From Haloglomus salinum (GTDB taxonomy: Archaea; Halobacteriota; Halobacteria; Halobacteriales; Haloarculaceae): a DNA stretch of 64,000 nucleotides. Below, one piece after another: positions 25,943 through 34,580 of the stretch; the first letter of the stretch is position 1, and each line of letters opens with the position of its first letter. The position numbers were made by a program, and so were the translations under genes. The notes under the pieces were generated by a model that saw only the letters and a list, made by a program, of their open reading frames with translations, was not told the origin of the DNA and did no database searches. Where the stretch lies: positions 3,534,001 to 3,598,000 of the forward strand of contig NZ_CP101153.1 in assembly GCF_024298825.1 (NCBI RefSeq). Direction: 5' to 3'.

Positions 25943-27513
25943 TGATCGAGGCCCTCATCGGGCTCTGCCTGCTGGGCGCAGTCGTCGTCTTCTTCGCGCC
26001 CGACGAGTACGCCGGGAAACTCGCGTTCGGCTGGTCACTCCTGCCACTGGCGCTCTCGGCGCTGATGTACCTCAACTTCGACGGGAGCGGCAACGCGCTG
26101 CTGGGTGGCTCGCTGGCGTTCGAGGAGCAGTTCACCTGGATAACGCTCGGCCCCTACGACCTCTCGTGGTACATGGGGCTGGACGGCATCAGCATGCCGC
26201 TGGTGGTCCTGTCGACGCTGCTGACCTCGCTGGCCATCATGTCGGCGTGGACGCCCATCGCCGAACGACAGAACCAGTTCTACGGGCTGGTCCTGTTCCT
26301 GGAGGCCAGTCTCATCGGCGTCTTCGGCGCGCTGGACTTCTTCGTCTGGTTCGTCTTCTGGGAGGCCGTCCTCATCCCGATGTACTTCCTCGTCGGCATC
26401 TGGGGCGGCGCCCGGCGCAAGTACGCCGCCATCAAGTTCTTCGTCTACACGAACATCGCCAGCCTCGTCCTGTTCATCGGGTTCTTCGGGCTGGTGTTCG
26501 GCCTGGGCGACAGCATCAACTCGCTGGCACTCCCCGAGATCGCGCAGGCGTTGCGGGCGGGTGAACTCGGCTCGCTCGCCGGTGGCCTCATCGGGCCGGA
26601 GCAGCTGGCCCTGCTCGCGTTCGTCGCGATGTTCATCGGGTTCGGCGTCAAGGTGCCCATCGTCCCGTTCCACACGTGGCTGCCGGACGCCCACGTCGAG
26701 GCTCCGACGCCCATCTCCGTGCTGCTGGCGGGCGTCCTCCTGAAGATGGGGACGTACGCGCTGCTGCGGTTCAACTTCACGATGCTGCCGGAGGTCGCGC
26801 GGAACCTCGCCGTGCCCATCGCGGCCATCGCGGTTATCAGCGTCATCTACGGCGCGCTGCTCGCGCTGGCCCAGTCCGACCTGAAGCGCGTCGTCGCGTA
26901 CTCGTCGGTCTCCTCGATGGGATACGTCATCCTGGGGCTCGTCGCCTACACGAGCTACGGGATGGGCGGCGCGACGTTCCAGATGGTGAGCCACGGGCTC
27001 ATCTCGGGCCTGATGTTCGCCTGCGTCGGCGTCATCTACAACATCTCGCACACGCGCGAGATCGGCGACATGGCGGGACTGGCCGAGAAGATGCCCGTCA
27101 CCGTCGGCGCGTTCGTCGCCGGCGCGTTCGCCTACGCCGGCCTGCCGCTGATGGCCGGCTTCGCCGCGGAGTTCTTCATCTTCGTCGGCTCCTTCCAGTC
27201 CACCGTCATCGCCGGCAACGGCATGGCCGTGATGACCGGACTGGCGATGTTCGGTATCGTCATCGTCGCCGGCTACCTGCTGTGGGCGATGCAGCGCTCG
27301 CTGTTCGGCCCGTTCGAGTTCGACGGCGACTACGAGATCACGAAGGCGGCTCGACACGACGTCGTGCCGCTCATCGTACTCATCGTGGTCATCATCGCGC
27401 TCGGGACGTTCCCGAACGACCTGTTCTTCCGGATGATCACGGACGCGGTCGGCCCGCTCGTCGACGGCGCGACGGCTGAGGCCGCCATCGAACTCGGAGG
27501 TGGTTCCCCATGA
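25939..27513 (+). CDS. nuoM: Complex I subunit M, antiporter-like
   Basis: 524 residues, about 14 helices, second antiporter-like pump. Family segments: FFVWFVFWEAVLIPMYFLVG, FGVKVPIVPFHTWLPDAHVE and APTPISVLLAGVLLKMGTYA. The ATG at 25939 overlaps the nuoL stop codon (ATGATGA); the neighbouring ATG at 25942 is equally possible. Overlaps nuoN by four bases at its end. Confidence 0.96.
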   Translation: MMIEALIGLCLLGAVVVFFAPDEYAGKLAFGWSLLPLALSALMYLNFDGSGNALLGGSLAFEEQFTWITLGPYDLSWYMGLDGISMPLVVLSTLLTSLAIMSAWTPIAERQNQFYGLVLFLEASLIGVFGALDFFVWFVFWEAVLIPMYFLVGIWGGARRKYAAIKFFVYTNIASLVLFIGFFGLVFGLGDSINSLALPEIAQALRAGELGSLAGGLIGPEQLALLAFVAMFIGFGVKVPIVPFHTWLPDAHVEAPTPISVLLAGVLLKMGTYALLRFNFTMLPEVARNLAVPIAAIAVISVIYGALLALAQSDLKRVVAYSSVSSMGYVILGLVAYTSYGMGGATFQMVSHGLISGLMFACVGVIYNISHTREIGDMAGLAEKMPVTVGAFVAGAFAYAGLPLMAGFAAEFFIFVGSFQSTVIAGNGMAVMTGLAMFGIVIVAGYLLWAMQRSLFGPFEFDGDYEITKAARHDVVPLIVLIVVIIALGTFPNDLFFRMITDAVGPLVDGATAEAAIELGGGSP

Positions 27514-29042
27514 TGCCCCTACAATCCACAGCCATCGAACCGACCTGGGCGGCGCTCACGCCGGCCCTGGTGCTGGCCGTGTTCGCGCTGCTCCTGTTCG
27601 TACTCGACAGCATCGACCCGGACGACTCGAACAGCGGCCTCCTCGCGGGCACGGCCACCGTCGGCAGCGTCTCGGCGATGATCGTCTCCGGAGCGTTCCT
27701 GCTGCTCGGCATCGGGGCCGGCGACGGGGTCTCGCTGTACGGCGGCCAGCTCGTCGTCGACTCCATGGCGCTGTTCTTCATGTTCATCGCCACCAGCGTC
27801 GCCACCCTGGTCTGTCTCGCGAGCCTCGACTATCTCGAGGGTCGGCAGTACCAGGCGGAGTACTACATCCTCGTGATGCTGGCGACGACCGGGATGACGC
27901 TGATGGCCGCGGCGAACTCGCTGGCCACGATCTTCGTCTCGCTGGAGCTGCTCTCGCTCCCCTCGTACGCGCTCGTGGCGTTCCTCAAGAACGACAAGGG
28001 CAGCGTCGAGGCGGGGATGAAGTACTTCCTCGTCGGGGCGCTCTCCTCGGCGGTGTTCGCCTACGGCGTCTCGCTGGTCTACGGCGTCACCGGCAGCCTG
28101 CTGCTGGAGGAGATCGCGGCGGCCCTGCAGAGCGCCGGTGCGCTCTCGGGGCTGGGCGGCGTCCTCGGCGTCGGCGTGCTGATGGTCGCCGGCGGCTTCG
28201 CGTTCAAGACCGCTTCCGTCCCGTTCCACTTCTGGGCGCCGGAGGCCTACGAGGGCGCACCTGCACCCGTCAGCGCGTTCCTCTCCTCGGCCTCGAAGGC
28301 GGCCGGTTTCGTGGTCCTCTTCCGCGTCTTCATCGTCGCGTTCCCCATCGAGGCGGTCGCGCCGGCCATCGACTGGGTGCTCCTGTTCCAGGTGCTCGCG
28401 GTCGTGACGATGACGCTGGGGAACTTCGCCGCCGCCACCCAGGAGAACGTCAAGCGGATGCTCGCCTACAGTTCGGTCGGGCATGCCGGCTACGTGCTCA
28501 TCGGCCTCGCGGCACTCACGGGTGCCGGCAACGGCGAGATCGTTCTCGGCGCCGGGATGATCCACCTGCTCGTCTACGGCTTCATGAACACGGGTGCGTT
28601 CCTGTTCGTGGCCATGGTCGAGTACTGGGGCGTCGGCCGCACCTTCGAGGACTACAACGGCCTCGCGACGAAGGCACCGGTCGCCTGTGTCGCCATGACC
28701 GTCTTCATGTTCTCGCTGGCGGGGCTCCCTATCGGCGGGGGCTTCCTCTCGAAGTACTACCTGCTCGCCGGCGCGGTCGGCGCGGGCGTCTGGTGGCTCG
28801 CGCTCGTCGCGGCTGTCAACAGCGCGCTGAGCCTGTTCTACTACTCCCGCGTCGTCAAGGCGATGTGGATCGAGGAGCCCAACGGCAACCTCGAGGGGAT
28901 GGACGCGCGTGGCTACCCGACGGGGCTGTACGCGGCCGTCGTCATCGCGGCCGTCGTGACGGTCCTGCTGCTCCCGGCCATCGGCGTCTTCTCCGGCGTC
29001 GCCTTCGACGCGGCGAGCGCCGTGCTGCAGCTCGGGCCCTGA
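27510..29042 (+). CDS. nuoN: Complex I subunit N, antiporter-like
   Basis: 510 residues with about 14 helices, last gene of the operon. Typical segments: ATIFVSLELLSLPSYALVAF, the pump region FAFKTASVPFHFWAPEAYEG and SVGHAGYVLIGLAAL. The ATG at 27510 overlaps the nuoM stop. No nuoE, F or G gene follows, in line with haloarchaeal complex I lacking the NADH-oxidising module. Confidence 0.96.
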   Translation: MMPLQSTAIEPTWAALTPALVLAVFALLLFVLDSIDPDDSNSGLLAGTATVGSVSAMIVSGAFLLLGIGAGDGVSLYGGQLVVDSMALFFMFIATSVATLVCLASLDYLEGRQYQAEYYILVMLATTGMTLMAAANSLATIFVSLELLSLPSYALVAFLKNDKGSVEAGMKYFLVGALSSAVFAYGVSLVYGVTGSLLLEEIAAALQSAGALSGLGGVLGVGVLMVAGGFAFKTASVPFHFWAPEAYEGAPAPVSAFLSSASKAAGFVVLFRVFIVAFPIEAVAPAIDWVLLFQVLAVVTMTLGNFAAATQENVKRMLAYSSVGHAGYVLIGLAALTGAGNGEIVLGAGMIHLLVYGFMNTGAFLFVAMVEYWGVGRTFEDYNGLATKAPVACVAMTVFMFSLAGLPIGGGFLSKYYLLAGAVGAGVWWLALVAAVNSALSLFYYSRVVKAMWIEEPNGNLEGMDARGYPTGLYAAVVIAAVVTVLLLPAIGVFSGVAFDAASAVLQLGP

Positions 29043-29271
29043 GGCCGGCCCGAACTCCACTTCCTGACGCGGTTCTCGATACCCACCCCTCGTCTCCGAG
29101 CCCCCGGTCCGTGACCAGCGGCCCGCCGGCCACGGGCCAGTGACGACCCACCGGAGCGACTCGTAGCCTCCCCAGTGGTGGAGACCCCCGGCGGACCGCT
29201 CGCTCGTTCCGCGTAGGTGGGTGCCGGTCGCACGGTCGGTGCTTCCCGGAGTGCGGCAACCTGGATTCGGA

Positions 29272-29279
29272 TTTATAAA
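29272..29279 (+). promoter_or_regulatory. TATA box TTTATAAA of the first UspA gene
   Basis: A perfect eight-base dyad TATA element 25-32 bases before the ATG at 29304, predicting a strong leaderless promoter. Confidence 0.65.
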
Positions 29280-29303
29280 ACAGGCCGTCGGAGACCTGAG
29301 TGG

Positions 29304-29753
29304 ATGTACGACCGGATTCTGCTTTCGACCGACGGGACGAGCGCCTCCGACGAGGCCGAATCGCACGCCATCGACCTCGCTGCGGCCCACGATGCGGTCC
29401 TCCACGTGCTCTACGTCGTCGACGAGGACATCGTAACCGCGTACAGCGGCGACGAGTACGTCGACGAGGCCGAGGGACCCGAACACGGGCTCGAGGAACT
29501 CGGCGAGGAGACCCTCACGGCGATCCGAGGTGAGGCGGATGCTGCCGGGGTCGACGTCGTCGAGGCGATGCAACACGGCCGACCCGCCGAGACGATAGTC
29601 GAGCATGCCGACGACACCGACGCGGACCTGATCGTCCTCGGCACGAAGCGGCGGCCGGACGAGTACCGGTCGCTCCTCGGGAGCGTGACCGACCGAGTCC
29701 TCCGGTTGGCGACCCGGCCGGCGACTGTCGTGAAGACCGAAGTCAGCGAGTGA
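29304..29753 (+). CDS. Universal stress protein, UspA family
   Basis: 149-residue cytoplasmic UspA domain. It begins MYDRILLSTDGTSASDEAES, with the Asp of the nucleotide site. The ATP-binding loop normally written G-2x-G-9x-G-S/T appears as GTKRRPDEYRSLLGSVTDRV, so the first glycine is kept and the loop is modified by KRR and DEY. ATG at 29304 sits 25-32 bases after a perfect TATA box. Single gene, convergent with the P450 gene. Function is stress tolerance in general; no specific role can be read. Confidence 0.88.
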   Translation: MYDRILLSTDGTSASDEAESHAIDLAAAHDAVLHVLYVVDEDIVTAYSGDEYVDEAEGPEHGLEELGEETLTAIRGEADAAGVDVVEAMQHGRPAETIVEHADDTDADLIVLGTKRRPDEYRSLLGSVTDRVLRLATRPATVVKTEVSE

Positions 29754-29762
29754 GTCGTCATC

Positions 29763-29777
29763 GGCCCTGGGTGGGCC
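29763..29777. terminator. Hairpin GGCCC-TGGGT-GGGCC between convergent uspA and P450 genes
   Basis: Five-base GC stem in the 42-base gap between two convergent genes. It may serve as a bidirectional terminator, though no T-run follows. Confidence 0.3.
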
Positions 29778-29795
29778 TACACCCGACACTGCCCC

Positions 29796-31421
29796 TCAGA
29801 CAGGGTTCACAGGGCTGAACCGGACGTGGATATCGCGGTCGGGCTGCAGGTTGATGGCCGAATCCAGCCCGACCTCGGGTGGCTCGTGGGGGTCGAACTC
29901 GTCGGGGTCGGTGCCGTGAGGGCGAGCGAACTCGACCCGGTAGGTCGAACAGATGGCCGCGAGGGCGGCCGTGGCCTCCGTGGTGGCGATGTTCTCGCCG
30001 AGGCATGAGTGGCGACCCTTCGAGAACGGGAGGTAGGCGAGTTCGTGGCGGTCGGCCACCTGCCCGGCCTCGAACCGTGACGGGTCGAACGTGTCAGGGT
30101 CGTCCCAGAACTCCGGGCTGCGGTGGGTGACGTACGGGCTGATGAGCACGTGCGTCCCGGCGTCGATATCCTCGCCGCCGACGCTCGTCCCGGTCTTCGC
30201 GGTCCGGCCGAACACGGGGAGCGAGGGGTAGAGGCGGAGCGTCTCCTGCCAGACGCGTCGGGTGTACGGCAGCGACGCGATGAACGTCTCGCCGTCCTCG
30301 GTCGCCGGTGTCTCGCCCAGCGCGACCTGACAGGCTGCCTCACCATGGGGAGCCAGCAGTTCCGTCTCCCGGGCCTCCACCCGGATGCGCTCTTGTACCT
30401 CGGGGCGGGCGGCAAGCAGGTAGAGTGCCCACGTCATCCCGGCGGTGACGGTGGCGTGGCCGGCGATGAGCAGTCCCAGCACCTCCTGGCGGAGCGTCTC
30501 CGGGTCCAGCGACTCCCCGTCGACCGGGTCCTGGCGGCACAGCCAGGCCCCGAGTGCGTCGTCGTAGGCACGCGGCGTCCGGAGTCGGCGCTCGACGATG
30601 GCCGTCGCGGCCCCGACCAGCTGGTCGACGTACGCCTCGATCTGCTGCTCCTGTCGACTTCCCAGCTCCACGTACGGGTCCGCGCCGAGCCCGTCCTGCA
30701 GCCAGCCGGGGAGATGGAGTTCGTCGGGGAGTCGGCGGCCGACGTAGCTGGCCACCAGCCGGGTCTGCCGCTGTTTGAACAGGTCCCGGAGGCCGTCGAC
30801 CGACTCGATGATGTCTGTCTCCTGGGCGCGGATGTCGGGTCCGAACAGGCTCACCCCGAGCAGCCGGAGGGTGAGCCGCTGCATCGCCGGGAGCAGCCGG
30901 ACGCCGTCGTGGCCGGGAGCCATGACCTGAACGGCGTCGGGCACCGTCTCCGGCGCGGCAGCCGTCGCCCCGCCGTCGTCCCCCTCGAACTCGGCCAGCG
31001 TGGCGAGTGTCGTCTCAACCATCTCCGGTGCCTTCGGAATGACGGCGTTCTCGTTGAACTCCGGGCCCACAAGCCGCATCCGTCGGGTCCAGGAGCCCTC
31101 CTCGCTGTCCTCGTGGAGGCTGACGATGCTGTTGCGGACGACCCGGCTGAAGTCCCGCGAACCGGGGACATCCAGCCCGCCGAACTCCGAGGGGTTCGAC
31201 TGGAGGATGTACTGGAGGTCGTCGGGGTGCGAGACCAGATACACCTCCTTGTCGAGTGATGGGTGGATCGGCGGGATGCGGACGGTGTGTCCGTACTGCT
31301 CCCGGAGGTACAGCCCGACGGTCAGCGGGTCGTCGCTGATAAGCCGGGGAACCAGCTCCACGGCCCGAGCCAGCGAGGGGCCGCCCGGAAGCTCCGAGGG
31401 GTCGATATCCCTGATGCCCAT
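29796..31421 (-). CDS. Cytochrome P450
   Basis: 541-residue soluble haem monooxygenase. The haem-thiolate loop reads FSKGRHSCLGENIA (FxxGxxxCxG), the K-helix ExxR is ETLRLYP, and the I-helix has LLIAGHATVTAGMTW where most P450s have AGxxT. Length is about 80 residues above a typical bacterial P450, with insertions in the N-terminal third. Haloarchaea have a few such CYPs, possibly acting on carotenoids or other lipids, but no substrate can be assigned. No ferredoxin or reductase is adjacent. Start ATG 31421 (MGIRDIDPSELPGG) coincides with one arm of a TTACC/GGTAA repeat. Confidence 0.92.
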   Translation of the reverse strand: MGIRDIDPSELPGGPSLARAVELVPRLISDDPLTVGLYLREQYGHTVRIPPIHPSLDKEVYLVSHPDDLQYILQSNPSEFGGLDVPGSRDFSRVVRNSIVSLHEDSEEGSWTRRMRLVGPEFNENAVIPKAPEMVETTLATLAEFEGDDGGATAAAPETVPDAVQVMAPGHDGVRLLPAMQRLTLRLLGVSLFGPDIRAQETDIIESVDGLRDLFKQRQTRLVASYVGRRLPDELHLPGWLQDGLGADPYVELGSRQEQQIEAYVDQLVGAATAIVERRLRTPRAYDDALGAWLCRQDPVDGESLDPETLRQEVLGLLIAGHATVTAGMTWALYLLAARPEVQERIRVEARETELLAPHGEAACQVALGETPATEDGETFIASLPYTRRVWQETLRLYPSLPVFGRTAKTGTSVGGEDIDAGTHVLISPYVTHRSPEFWDDPDTFDPSRFEAGQVADRHELAYLPFSKGRHSCLGENIATTEATAALAAICSTYRVEFARPHGTDPDEFDPHEPPEVGLDSAINLQPDRDIHVRFSPVNPV

Positions 31422-31452
31422 TACCTGTCGCAATTGTTACCGCAAGGTAATG
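31419..31452. promoter_or_regulatory. TTACC/GGTAA inverted repeats at the P450 start
   Basis: CATTACCT at 31419-31426 pairs with AGGTAATG at 31445-31452. Inside, TTACC-GCAA-GGTAA spans 31437-31450. Three half-sites around the start codon look like an operator for a dimeric regulator. No TATA box is evident. Confidence 0.45.
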
Positions 31453-31594
31453 AGTGTCGTGGCCATTGTGGACGCGGCACACGAACGTTGGGTGGAGGTG
31501 CCTGGTTCGAGTGAGCGCCATCGGTGAACGGTAGCTGTCGGAAAACGAAGGAGAACGGCGGCCGGTCAGGGTCGGTCCGCCGGCAGCGGCCGTA

Positions 31595-32965
31595 TCAGCG
31601 GCCGCGTGCGAGTCCGTTGCCCTTTCCGGTCGCCTTGCCGCGCCCGTGAGCGTGGCCCTGACCGCGTCCGCCGGAGTCACCGGTCACCGTGCTGGTCGCG
31701 CTGTCGTCGGATGGGCGCCCACCACCGCGACCCCGGGAGGGGAAGCTCTCGGCGAAGGCCTGTGCGTCCGCCTCGGTGCAGAAGAACGCGACGAAGCTGA
31801 TCGCGTAGGGGTCGACGTAGCCGACCGTCACGCTGCCATCGTCGTCGTCGGCAGTCACCTGTGTGACCGCGAACTCCTGGCCCGCCTTCACGACCGCCCA
31901 GGCGTCACAGAGACCACCCAGGTCGAACGTCGCGGACATGGGGTCGTACATCGACCCGTCCTTGTCCACGTCGCTGACGTAGCTGATGCCGCCGTCGTAG
32001 TCGCCATCGAGGACGAAGCCGTCGAAGGTCACGGTGCCCTCGTCGTCGTACTCGACCACGTACTCGTACTTGACCGACTCGTCGAGGGTGCACTCGACGC
32101 ACTCGGGCTCGCAGACCTCGCTGATGAGTGTCTCGAGCTCGCTACCCAGGTTGGAGGCGTCCGTGACCGCGACGAAGTCGTCGGGGCTGCTGGCGATATC
32201 GTCGCGGAGATAGTCGTCGAACCCGGCGACGTTCTGCCCGATGCCGACCGCGATGATGCGTCGGCCCGCGTTCTTGATGTCGTCCGCGGTGGCCGTGGTC
32301 TCGGTCTCCTCGCCCGGCTCTCCGGCGATACCGTTCTCGCCACCGGTGGTTCCGCCGGTGAACTCGAAGTCGCCGTAGGGGAACGCCGTGTCGTCCGCGG
32401 GGGGTGTCGCACCGTCACCGACGATGCCGTTCTGGTAGTTCGGACCACCGTCGGTGATGAGGACGATGATCTCCTTGCCGTCGCGGCCCTCCTGCTCGAG
32501 GATGGCGTCGGCGAAGGCCAGGGCACCGGGCATGTGCGTCGCGTTCTCTCCGGGCGGGGTGGTCGCCGGGATACCGCCCTGGATCGCGGTCACGTTGCCC
32601 GCGGTCGCGAAGTCGAGCAGGTTGTTCGTGCCGTACTCGAACGCGCTCGGGGCGTCACCGAAGGTGACCAGTCCGAGCTGGACGTCCTCGGGCACGACGC
32701 CGAGGAAGCTGTCGACACCGCTCTCGATGTCCGGCCAGGTGCCGGCACTGCGGATCGAGCCGGAGTAGTCGAGCGCCACGACGATGTCGACATCACCGCC
32801 ACAGGTCTCGATGACGGTGTGTTCTGCCGCGCGTACGGTGGGGAACAGGGTCGTCCCGACGCCACCGACTGCCGCTGCACCGCCGAGGATGGCGGCCGTT
32901 CGCATCACGTCACGGCGTGAGAAGGGATACAGCTGCGACGTCTCTGTCGGTTGGTTGGTTGTCAT
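31595..32965 (-). CDS. Tat-exported von Willebrand factor A domain protein with basic tail
   Basis: 456 residues. Signal: SRRDVMRTAAILGGAAAVGG, a twin-arginine peptide. Residues ~55-265 form a VWA domain with MIDAS motif DYSGS (DxSxS), the Thr loop and IIVLITDGGPNY. Residues ~270-400 are a Cys-containing beta-rich domain (CEPECVECTLDESVKYEY to FVAFFCTEADAQAF). The last ~55 residues are unusual for a haloarchaeal protein: Gly/Arg/Lys/His-rich (RGQGHAHGRGKATGKGN). Extracellular or surface adhesion/binding role by family; the partner is unknown. Single gene with a palindrome cluster upstream. Confidence 0.85.
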   Translation of the reverse strand: MTTNQPTETSQLYPFSRRDVMRTAAILGGAAAVGGVGTTLFPTVRAAEHTVIETCGGDVDIVVALDYSGSIRSAGTWPDIESGVDSFLGVVPEDVQLGLVTFGDAPSAFEYGTNNLLDFATAGNVTAIQGGIPATTPPGENATHMPGALAFADAILEQEGRDGKEIIVLITDGGPNYQNGIVGDGATPPADDTAFPYGDFEFTGGTTGGENGIAGEPGEETETTATADDIKNAGRRIIAVGIGQNVAGFDDYLRDDIASSPDDFVAVTDASNLGSELETLISEVCEPECVECTLDESVKYEYVVEYDDEGTVTFDGFVLDGDYDGGISYVSDVDKDGSMYDPMSATFDLGGLCDAWAVVKAGQEFAVTQVTADDDDGSVTVGYVDPYAISFVAFFCTEADAQAFAESFPSRGRGGGRPSDDSATSTVTGDSGGRGQGHAHGRGKATGKGNGLARGR

Positions 32966-33063
32966 TGTGGGTCACTCCTCCGGTCCGGTGGGCGCCTGGC
33001 CAGGATGGCCGAGGAACGAGTGCCCTCCTCGCTCGGAAGTGTACCGCAGTATCGGTGGCTTGA

Positions 33064-33072
33064 GGTATTAAG
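33064..33072 (-). promoter_or_regulatory. Possible TATA box of the VWA protein gene
   Basis: On the minus strand CTTAATACC, about 100 bases before the ATG at 32965. A transcript from here would carry a leader of ~70 bases, which is long for haloarchaea, so this is uncertain. Confidence 0.3.
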
Positions 33073-33101
33073 CACGTACTACCGTCGTGTCTCCGTGAAC
33101 G

Positions 33102-33139
33102 GTTCTAGAACGCTTATGTAAGCGGTATGGAGTCCATAC
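33102..33139. promoter_or_regulatory. Cluster of three small palindromes
   Basis: GTTCTAGAAC (33102-33111), GCTTA-TG-TAAGC (33112-33123) and GTATGGA-G-TCCATAC (33125-33139) follow each other with almost no spacing. They lie between the VWA gene and ychF (both minus), just upstream of the possible TATA box, as expected for operator or activator sites. Confidence 0.5.
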
Positions 33140-33257
33140 TGCCACCGTGTGGGGACAGACCGAGCACGGAACGGCCGATGTTGCCGGATGCTATTGTCAC
33201 ACTCGCACGGGTCGAACGGGGGTTCGATTCGCTGCGCGCGCGGCCGAGACCTCCCTC

Positions 33258-34457
33258 TCAGTTCGTCGTCACGACCTCGAGCACCGCCCGGTGGTCGAGG
33301 TCCGTGTCGCCGCCGACCTGCATGTCCGAGCGGCAGTCGATACCGTGGAGGAAGCCGTCGCCGATATCGGAGTGGAGATGGTAGGCGAACTCCTCGGCGG
33401 TGGCGTCCCCGGGCATGAGAAAGCAGTCGCGGAAGGGCCCCTTCGACCAGTCGCCGCTCGCGGAGCCGGGGAAGACGGCTTTCAGCCCGAGCTCGTCGAA
33501 CAGCGCGCGTTCGAGCGCGGTCTGGACCCCCGTGCCGCCGTACTCGGTGACGAACTCGCGGATCGATTCGAGGCCGGCACGCTGGTCGTCGGAGACATCC
33601 CCGACGATATCGAACGCCCCGTCGCCGGGACGGTATTCGAGGGCACCGGCCTCGTCGGCCTTCTTCAGCGCTTTCTCCGCGTGGGCGCTCGTCGGAACGA
33701 TGGTGAGATGGTCGTACTCGGGGTCGGCCGCGATGGCCGCGTAGTTCTCGCGTGCCTCCGGGGTATCCATCTTGTTCGCCGCGATGACCATCGGCTTCGT
33801 CCGCTTGCGGGTCTCGCGGGCGACAGCCTCGCGCTCGGACTCGTCCCACTCGGTCGGTTCGAGAGCGAGGTCGAGCGACCGGACGACGCGCTTGACGCCG
33901 TCGTCGGTGATGCCGAACGCGCTCAGTTGCTCGGCGAGGATGCGGTCCGGCTTCACCTCGTCGTCCGGGGTGGGTCGGTCGTAGGCGCTTTCGACCTTCT
34001 CGATACCCTTCTCGAGGACGCCGAGATACCACATGTCGAGCTCCCGTTCGAGGAAGTCGATGTCGTCGCGGGGGTCGTGGCCCTCCGTCGGTTCGCCCTC
34101 GGCGTCCGTGGTCCCCGAGAAGTCGACGACGTGGACCAGCACGTCCGTCTCGTTGAGGTCGGTCAGGAACTGGTTACCCATCCCCTTCCCCTCGTGAGCG
34201 TCGGGCACGAGCCCGGCCACGTCGACGAGCTTGACGGGGACGTAGCGACGGCCCTCACGGCAGAACCCGGTGCTCGGCTGACAGTCCTCGTCGAACTCCG
34301 GGGCCGCACAGTCCACACCGACGTACGCCTCGCCGAGGCTCGGGTCGATGGTCGTGAACGGGTAGGCGCCCTCCGGCACGTCGTTCATCGTCGCCGCGTT
34401 GAAGAACGTCGACTTGCCCACCGAGGGCTTGCCGACCAGACCGATGCGATAGCTCAT
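33258..34457 (-). CDS. ychF: YchF/OLA1-type redox-regulated GTPase/ATPase
   Basis: 399-residue P-loop NTPase of the Obg/YchF family, linked to ribosome and translation. Motifs: G1 GKPSVGKST (residues ~8-16), G2/G3 VDVAGLVPDAHEGKGMG, G4 ANKMD, and a C-terminal TGS domain (ALFDELGLKAVFPGSASG then GDATAEEFAYHLHSDIGDG). The haloarchaeal form is about 35 residues longer than E. coli YchF owing to a mid insertion. ATG at 34457 (MSYRIGLVGKPS) places the P-loop at the usual distance. Divergent from the zinc-ribbon gene at 34581. Confidence 0.94.
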   Translation of the reverse strand: MSYRIGLVGKPSVGKSTFFNAATMNDVPEGAYPFTTIDPSLGEAYVGVDCAAPEFDEDCQPSTGFCREGRRYVPVKLVDVAGLVPDAHEGKGMGNQFLTDLNETDVLVHVVDFSGTTDAEGEPTEGHDPRDDIDFLERELDMWYLGVLEKGIEKVESAYDRPTPDDEVKPDRILAEQLSAFGITDDGVKRVVRSLDLALEPTEWDESEREAVARETRKRTKPMVIAANKMDTPEARENYAAIAADPEYDHLTIVPTSAHAEKALKKADEAGALEYRPGDGAFDIVGDVSDDQRAGLESIREFVTEYGGTGVQTALERALFDELGLKAVFPGSASGDWSKGPFRDCFLMPGDATAEEFAYHLHSDIGDGFLHGIDCRSDMQVGGDTDLDHRAVLEVVTTN

Positions 34458-34550
34458 TACCGGATGGCAGCCGTCGGCCCGGATAGCGGTTTCCACTCGC
34501 CGGTCCCATGGGTTGTCACGGCGTGACGCGGCCGTGAACGGTCTTCCGGT

Positions 34551-34557
34551 TATATAT
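34551..34557 (+). promoter_or_regulatory. TATA box TATATAT of the zinc-ribbon gene
   Basis: Located 24-30 bases before the ATG at 34581, predicting a leaderless transcript. Confidence 0.6.
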
Positions 34558-34580
34558 GCGTGTACTGCTAGCACGCCGCT

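Noticed and set aside
29043-29303. Possible small gene in the gap between nuoN and UspA
   Set aside because: Frames here are low complexity (Arg/Pro/Gly/Ser) with no conserved part; the gap holds only the TATA box of UspA.
27519-29789. Long open frame on the minus strand across nuoN and UspA
   Set aside because: It is the antisense of strongly recognisable genes; GC-rich codon bias keeps the opposite frame open. Its protein is low complexity (His/Arg/Glu/Asp) with no domain.
33180-33250. tRNA-like GGGTTCGATTC stretch
   Set aside because: Resembles a T-arm, but no D-arm, anticodon stem or paired acceptor stem can be formed around it.
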